Assembly: GCA_910588205.1 (NCBI GenBank)
Contig: CAJUQK010000003.1
Span: 1-64,000 of the forward strand
DNA length: 64,000 nucleotides
Direction: 5' to 3'
DNA from: an uncultured Eggerthellaceae bacterium
Lineage (GTDB): Bacteria > Actinomycetota > Coriobacteriia > Coriobacteriales > Eggerthellaceae
The position numbers and the translations under genes are program-made. Positions 60,678-64,000 of this stretch are shown one piece after another. Under the pieces are notes generated by a model that did not search any database, was not told where the DNA came from, and saw only the letters and a program-made list of their open reading frames with translations. Position 1 is the first letter of the stretch; each line of letters begins with the position of its first letter.

Positions 60678-61441
60678 AAACCCTAGCTGTCAGCAACTAC
60701 AAGGGCGGCGTGGGCAAGACGACGACGGCCGTGAACCTGGCACACGTGTTCGCGGACGAGGGCATGAGAGTCCTCCTCGTCGACCTTGACCCGCAGGCTT
60801 CCGCCACCGATTTCTTCGGGCTCTACGACCGCGCCCAGCAAGACGGGTGCAGCTCCATCGACCTTCTCTACGGGCACGCATCCGTGGAGGATTCGGCTTA
60901 CAGAACCCACTGCCCAAGCATTGACATCGTTCCCTCAATCATCGAGCTTGTCGACCAAAACGAGCTTCTCCTGCACGAGCAAACGCTCAAGTTCGCCCTC
61001 GATGATGCAGACGGCGCCTACGACATAGCTATCATCGACTGCTCGCCTGTAATGAAGCGGCTGGCGTTCAACGCCTATGCGGCAGCAAGCGTAGGCGGTA
61101 TGGTGGTGATACCAGTGAAGCTGGATTCCTCCGTCATGAGGGGAACCGCGCTCACGGTGAACGCCATGCGCTCGGTCTCGGATGCTTTGCGCCTGCCGAT
61201 GCCCGCGTGGAAGATACTGCGCACCTGCGTTCCCGGCCGCACGACGAGAAGCGAGGCAACGGGCACCGCAGTGCTTGACAACTACTTCCCGGAAAACCAG
61301 TTCGAAACCGTCATCCATTCCTCAACCAAGGTGTGCGAGGGCTCATGGAGATGGAAGGCCGTAGTCGAGGCGTTCCCGGGCAGCAGGCCAGCACGGGATT
61401 ACCGCGCACTGGCGAAGGAGGTGCTCCATGAGCTCGGCTGA
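60674..61441 (+). CDS. parA: ParA/Soj partition ATPase
   Basis: 255 residues. Deviant Walker A KGGVGKTTTAVNLA, Walker A' VLLVDLDPQASAT and Walker B AIIDCSP are intact. ParA positions or stabilises the element together with ParB. The ATG follows AAAGGATATGCG. It overlaps parB by 14 bases. Confidence 0.93.
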   Translation: MKTLAVSNYKGGVGKTTTAVNLAHVFADEGMRVLLVDLDPQASATDFFGLYDRAQQDGCSSIDLLYGHASVEDSAYRTHCPSIDIVPSIIELVDQNELLLHEQTLKFALDDADGAYDIAIIDCSPVMKRLAFNAYAAASVGGMVVIPVKLDSSVMRGTALTVNAMRSVSDALRLPMPAWKILRTCVPGRTTRSEATGTAVLDNYFPENQFETVIHSSTKVCEGSWRWKAVVEAFPGSRPARDYRALAKEVLHELG

Positions 61442-62441
61442 GGAAATTGCGAAGGGCTTCACCATCACAGGGCTCCTCGATGCGAGCGCCAAGACACAGA
61501 GGCGCTATCCCGTGGTCGAGATCCCGCTGAGCGACATCGCAGACCATCCCGAGAACATTGCCTACTCAATGGACGAGGCCGGCATCGCTAGGCTCGCCAT
61601 ATCCATACGCGAGCAGGGGCTCACAGACCTGCCGCTTGTGCGCAAGCTCGAAGACGGAACCTATCAGATGATATCCGGTCACAGGCGTAAGGCAGCCTAT
61701 GCGCTCCTTTCAAAGACAGACGACAGCTTTGCGAAGATTCCCTGCAGAGTCGCAGACAACATCGACCACGAAACCTCGGTGATGATGCTCCACGCTGCGA
61801 ACTACTTCACGCGAACGCTAACCATCACGGAGCGGGCAGCGGCTACTCGGGCCCTTGGTTCCGAGGTGGAACGCAGGCGAGCCGAGGACCGCACTTTGTC
61901 CGGCATGCGAACTGAGGACGTTAAGGCATCCATCATCGCCGAGCAGACAGGACGCAGGGTGAGCGGCAAGACCATCAAGCGCCAAGAGGCGCTCGCAGAG
62001 CTCATTGAGACGAGGCTGATCGACGCCTGGCGCGCGAAGGCCGACGAGGGGCTGCTCTCCGCTTCCGCCATCGAATCGCTTGCCGAGCTATCGGAGGCCA
62101 CTCAGGTCGTGCTCTATGACGAGCTGTCGGAGGAGGCATCGGGCAAGTCCGAGCTGTCGCGGTTCGTGACCGAGGCGCTGAGCGACAAGCGCGCCGAAGA
62201 AGAGGCTATCGCATCGAGCCGCGAGCTGGAGATCGCCATGAGGGAACCCGTGCATCCGCATGCCGATACCCGGCTGAAGCTCGCGCTCACTTCCCTCAAG
62301 GCCTATCTCAAAGACCCGCCGGAGGGGTCTGTGGATGCCGACCTCAAGGCCGCGTCCCTCCTTCGCTGTCTGAGCGACCATCTTCCGAAGGCAGAGACGA
62401 GAGATTCCAAGAAACCCAAAGGGCGCCTCAGACACGCTTAG
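61428..62441 (+). CDS. parB: ParB/Spo0J-family partition protein
   Basis: 337 residues. The ParB N-terminal CTPase-like domain (about 25-115) shows IPLSDIADHPEN, SIREQGLTDLPLVRKL and GHRRKAAY (box II, GxRR). A helical middle region (about 125-230) should be the helix-turn-helix part. It overlaps parA and is followed by the oriT-like sequence. The C-terminal dimerisation part is Lys/Arg-rich. Confidence 0.88.
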   Translation: MSSAEEIAKGFTITGLLDASAKTQRRYPVVEIPLSDIADHPENIAYSMDEAGIARLAISIREQGLTDLPLVRKLEDGTYQMISGHRRKAAYALLSKTDDSFAKIPCRVADNIDHETSVMMLHAANYFTRTLTITERAAATRALGSEVERRRAEDRTLSGMRTEDVKASIIAEQTGRRVSGKTIKRQEALAELIETRLIDAWRAKADEGLLSASAIESLAELSEATQVVLYDELSEEASGKSELSRFVTEALSDKRAEEEAIASSRELEIAMREPVHPHADTRLKLALTSLKAYLKDPPEGSVDADLKAASLLRCLSDHLPKAETRDSKKPKGRLRHA

Positions 62442-62443
62442 TA

Positions 62444-62510
62444 GCAAGTATCCCATTTCGTAATACGGCGTTTTACGCCTCCTACGAAACGGTACTTGCG
62501 CCCGAAAGAG
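62444..62510 (+). other. Candidate origin of transfer (oriT)
   Basis: Nested inverted repeats: GCAAGTA (62444) with TACTTGC (62493), TTTCGTA (62456) with TACGAAA (62483), and inner GGCGT-TTT-ACGCC (62467-62479). Immediately after the outer arm stands GGTACTTGCGCCCG, close to the RSF1010/pIP501-type nic core GTAAGTGCGCCC. By analogy the nick would be between 62500 and 62501. It lies just upstream of mobC and the relaxase. A further hairpin CCCGTC-CA-GACGGG is near 62518; the rest of 62511-62654 shows nothing. Confidence 0.7.
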
Positions 62511-62654
62511 GCTCGTGCCCGTCCAGACGGGACACGTGCCGAAGCGTTCGGGCGAGAGCGGCCGATGCAGGCATGCGTATTTGGAGGCAAGCGCCGCCTC
62601 GGCCTTTGCGGGGGATGCCCCGCGCCCCTATCAACAACCAAGAGGAGTGAACCC

Positions 62655-63065
62655 ATGCCTTACACAACCAGACTCGTGAGCTGCAGGCTGAGCGAGAGCG
62701 ATTTCGAAGCCTTGCGCAGCCACGCAGAGAGCCTAGAGCTCAACCAATCAGACTACCTGCGGCACCTGATCCGCATCCCCGTAAACGATTCTGGGCTTGC
62801 CACCGGAGAGCAGCTCGTGTCGCTCGATACCAAGACTTTCGGCAGGATCTACAGCGAGCTTGTCCGTTGGGGCCGCCACTACAACCAGGCGGTCCGAGCG
62901 ATGAACACGATAGCGCTGCACCTGAGGCGCGGGAAAGTCGACGAGGGGATGTTCGCACAGCAGATTGAGCGCGCCAACGCGAAGCTGAGCGAGACCGAGC
63001 AAGGCCGCGCAGCACTGCTGAAAGAGCTCGAGCGCCTCGAGACCATGACGCTCATAGGAGGGTGA
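62655..63065 (+). CDS. MobC-like relaxosome accessory protein
   Basis: 136 residues. A ribbon-helix-helix-like N-terminus (TRLVSCRLSESDFEALRSHAESLELNQSDYLRHLI) and a MobC-type C-terminal part (SELVRWGRHYNQAVRAMNTIALHLRRG) fit plasmid mobilisation proteins that bind oriT and help the relaxase. GAGGAG precedes the ATG, 7 bases after its stop the relaxase begins. Confidence 0.85.
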   Translation: MPYTTRLVSCRLSESDFEALRSHAESLELNQSDYLRHLIRIPVNDSGLATGEQLVSLDTKTFGRIYSELVRWGRHYNQAVRAMNTIALHLRRGKVDEGMFAQQIERANAKLSETEQGRAALLKELERLETMTLIGG

Positions 63066-63072
63066 GTCGCAC

Positions 63073-64000
63073 ATGCCATATCTGAAGCAGATAGCCGCAC
63101 ATACGAACTGCCAGAACATCCAACGTTATCTGGAGAAGGGAGATCGCGCGCTTGCGAAGGACTTCTTCAATCTCTCCATAGACGAGCGCGACGGCTACGG
63201 CGATGCGGGAAAGGAAGAGCTTCGATGGGCAGACGAGATGGATGAGACGAGACATCGCTTCAGAAACGATCTTCCGTTCGGAGGCCTTCGCGCGAGAACG
63301 TACAAGCACTTCATCATCTCGCCCGACCCGGAGGACGGAATAGACCTCGCGTCGCTTCGCGAGCTCGCGTGTGCCTGGGCGCTAGAACACTTCAGCGACT
63401 ACCAGGTTGCCATCGTGTACCACGATGACAACGAGTCCAGGATCCCGCATGCCCATATAGTCGTGAACAACACGAACCTGGAAACGGGTAGGCGCATGCA
63501 CCACAATGACCCGAAGGAGTTCAACCGAAGACTGCAGGAGATGGCGAAGGAGCGCGAACTGCTCTTCCTCTCAAACGAGCGTGAGCCGACGGAAGGCCTT
63601 GACCGCCTCGCAAATATGGGACGCACCGCAAGGGCGAGGCCCAAGACGATGCAGCAGATACATTTGGGGCGCGTGGAGCGCGAGCTTATCGAGGCTGGGG
63701 GCTATTCGTGGGTCGCCGACATCCGAAACCGAGTCTCAGTGGCCAAAGCTCTCGCGCGGAACGAGGCTGAGTTCCATCAGGTGCTCGGGCTTCTGGACGT
63801 CACAGCATCAGGCAACTCGCGCTCTGCCAAGCGAGACGACTGGGTGTTTTCGCTGGCATCAAGCCCATCGCGCAAGGTATCGGGCGAGCGGCTCGGGCTT
63901 TTGTTCGCAAAGGAGACCATCAAGCGCGAACTTGCTCGCTCTAAATCCTATCGGCCAGACGCCAAGTCGTCGAAGGAACTGCTCCGCAATGCACGGAGTG
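63073..64000 (+). CDS. Relaxase (MobA/VirD2-like), truncated by window end
   Basis: At least 309 residues, open at the window edge. Catalytic tyrosine candidate in NIQRYLEKGDRAL (near residue 19), and the metal-binding HUH-type motif in IPHAHIVVNNTN. The region from 70 to 180 has the typical relaxase domain; the rest is helical. It nicks oriT and stays bound to the transferred strand. Its neighbour is MobC and the oriT-like site lies 560 bases upstream. Confidence 0.9.
   Translation, partial: MPYLKQIAAHTNCQNIQRYLEKGDRALAKDFFNLSIDERDGYGDAGKEELRWADEMDETRHRFRNDLPFGGLRARTYKHFIISPDPEDGIDLASLRELACAWALEHFSDYQVAIVYHDDNESRIPHAHIVVNNTNLETGRRMHHNDPKEFNRRLQEMAKERELLFLSNEREPTEGLDRLANMGRTARARPKTMQQIHLGRVERELIEAGGYSWVADIRNRVSVAKALARNEAEFHQVLGLLDVTASGNSRSAKRDDWVFSLASSPSRKVSGERLGLLFAKETIKRELARSKSYRPDAKSSKELLRNARS

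Larger units (their letters stand above)
45131..64000. mobile_element. Integrative conjugative/mobilizable element (left part)
   Basis: Starts at the tRNA-Met attachment site and integrase and continues past the window. Evidence: tyrosine integrase at the att site, ParA/ParB, MobC, relaxase and oriT-like sequence at the right, phage/ICE-type hypotheticals and repair genes between. No coupling protein or type IV secretion gene is inside the window, so self-transfer cannot be confirmed. Confidence 0.85.

Overview
The window looks like chromosome plus an integrated conjugative or mobilizable element from a gut actinobacterium of the Eggerthellaceae (Coriobacteriia; Eggerthella, Gordonibacter, Slackia or Adlercreutzia-like). 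This is inferred from the moderately high G+C, the abundance of molybdopterin (DMSO-reductase family) enzymes with Tat signals and Fe-S partners, CCA-encoding tRNA sequence, and gut-type functions such as a bile salt hydrolase. No ribosomal marker gene is present, so the genus is not fixed.

Positions 1-13,000 are mostly housekeeping: a zinc-ribbon protein, a CmpB-like membrane protein, a polysaccharide flippase, methionine aminopeptidase, serine acetyltransferase, endonuclease IV, a DUF2130 protein, a UbiB/ABC1-like kinase and MazG. Positions 12,000-23,441 hold an accessory catabolic locus: two tandem cytoplasmic molybdopterin enzymes resembling the acetylene hydratase/pyrogallol transhydroxylase/catechol dehydroxylase group, a two-cluster ferredoxin-like protein, MFS transporters on both sides (one fused to CBS domains), and a divergent LysR regulator. 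A reductive dehydroxylation or transhydroxylation pathway for an imported aromatic is the most attractive reading.

Positions 23,500-38,000 mix a Tat lipoprotein beta-propeller, a short-chain dehydrogenase, a split threonine/serine exporter, a SRAP/HMCES protein, an acyl-CoA synthetase with its XRE-cupin regulator, uracil phosphoribosyltransferase, a B3/4 protein, an ABC-F ATPase, a uracil/deoxyinosine glycosylase, a bile salt hydrolase, a slipin and a GntR regulator. Positions 38,218-43,690 are a five-gene Tat-exported molybdoenzyme respiratory operon (two Fe-S proteins, catalytic subunit, heme-type membrane protein, NrfD anchor).

At 45,131-45,176 the 3' half of a tRNA-Met gene, still followed by its terminator, abuts a tyrosine integrase. 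Everything from there to the window end reads as one integrated element whose far end is not visible. Its cargo comes in modules: ORF6N-PLD protein; conserved hypotheticals, a motif-IV-less adenine methylase and an orphan ChlI domain; an SOS-boxed DNA repair cassette (DinB, small partner, SRAP); an amidoligase plus class II glutaminase pair; an A+T-rich two-gene insert encoding a bPH/nuclease-like/glycine-zipper protein; an XRE plus AlbA_2 pair; a YraN-like protein; and a ParA-ParB-oriT-MobC-relaxase transfer block.

Two non-coding repeat families organise this element. One is a ~90-125 nt sequence in four copies (48,072; 49,772; 53,140; 59,860), each just upstream of a module's first gene, with stems supported by compensatory changes: a candidate new structured RNA leader. 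The other is a ~21-25 bp palindrome in three copies (46,706; 50,580; 55,349), each at the 3' end of a gene at a module boundary. These are the best candidates for something undescribed.
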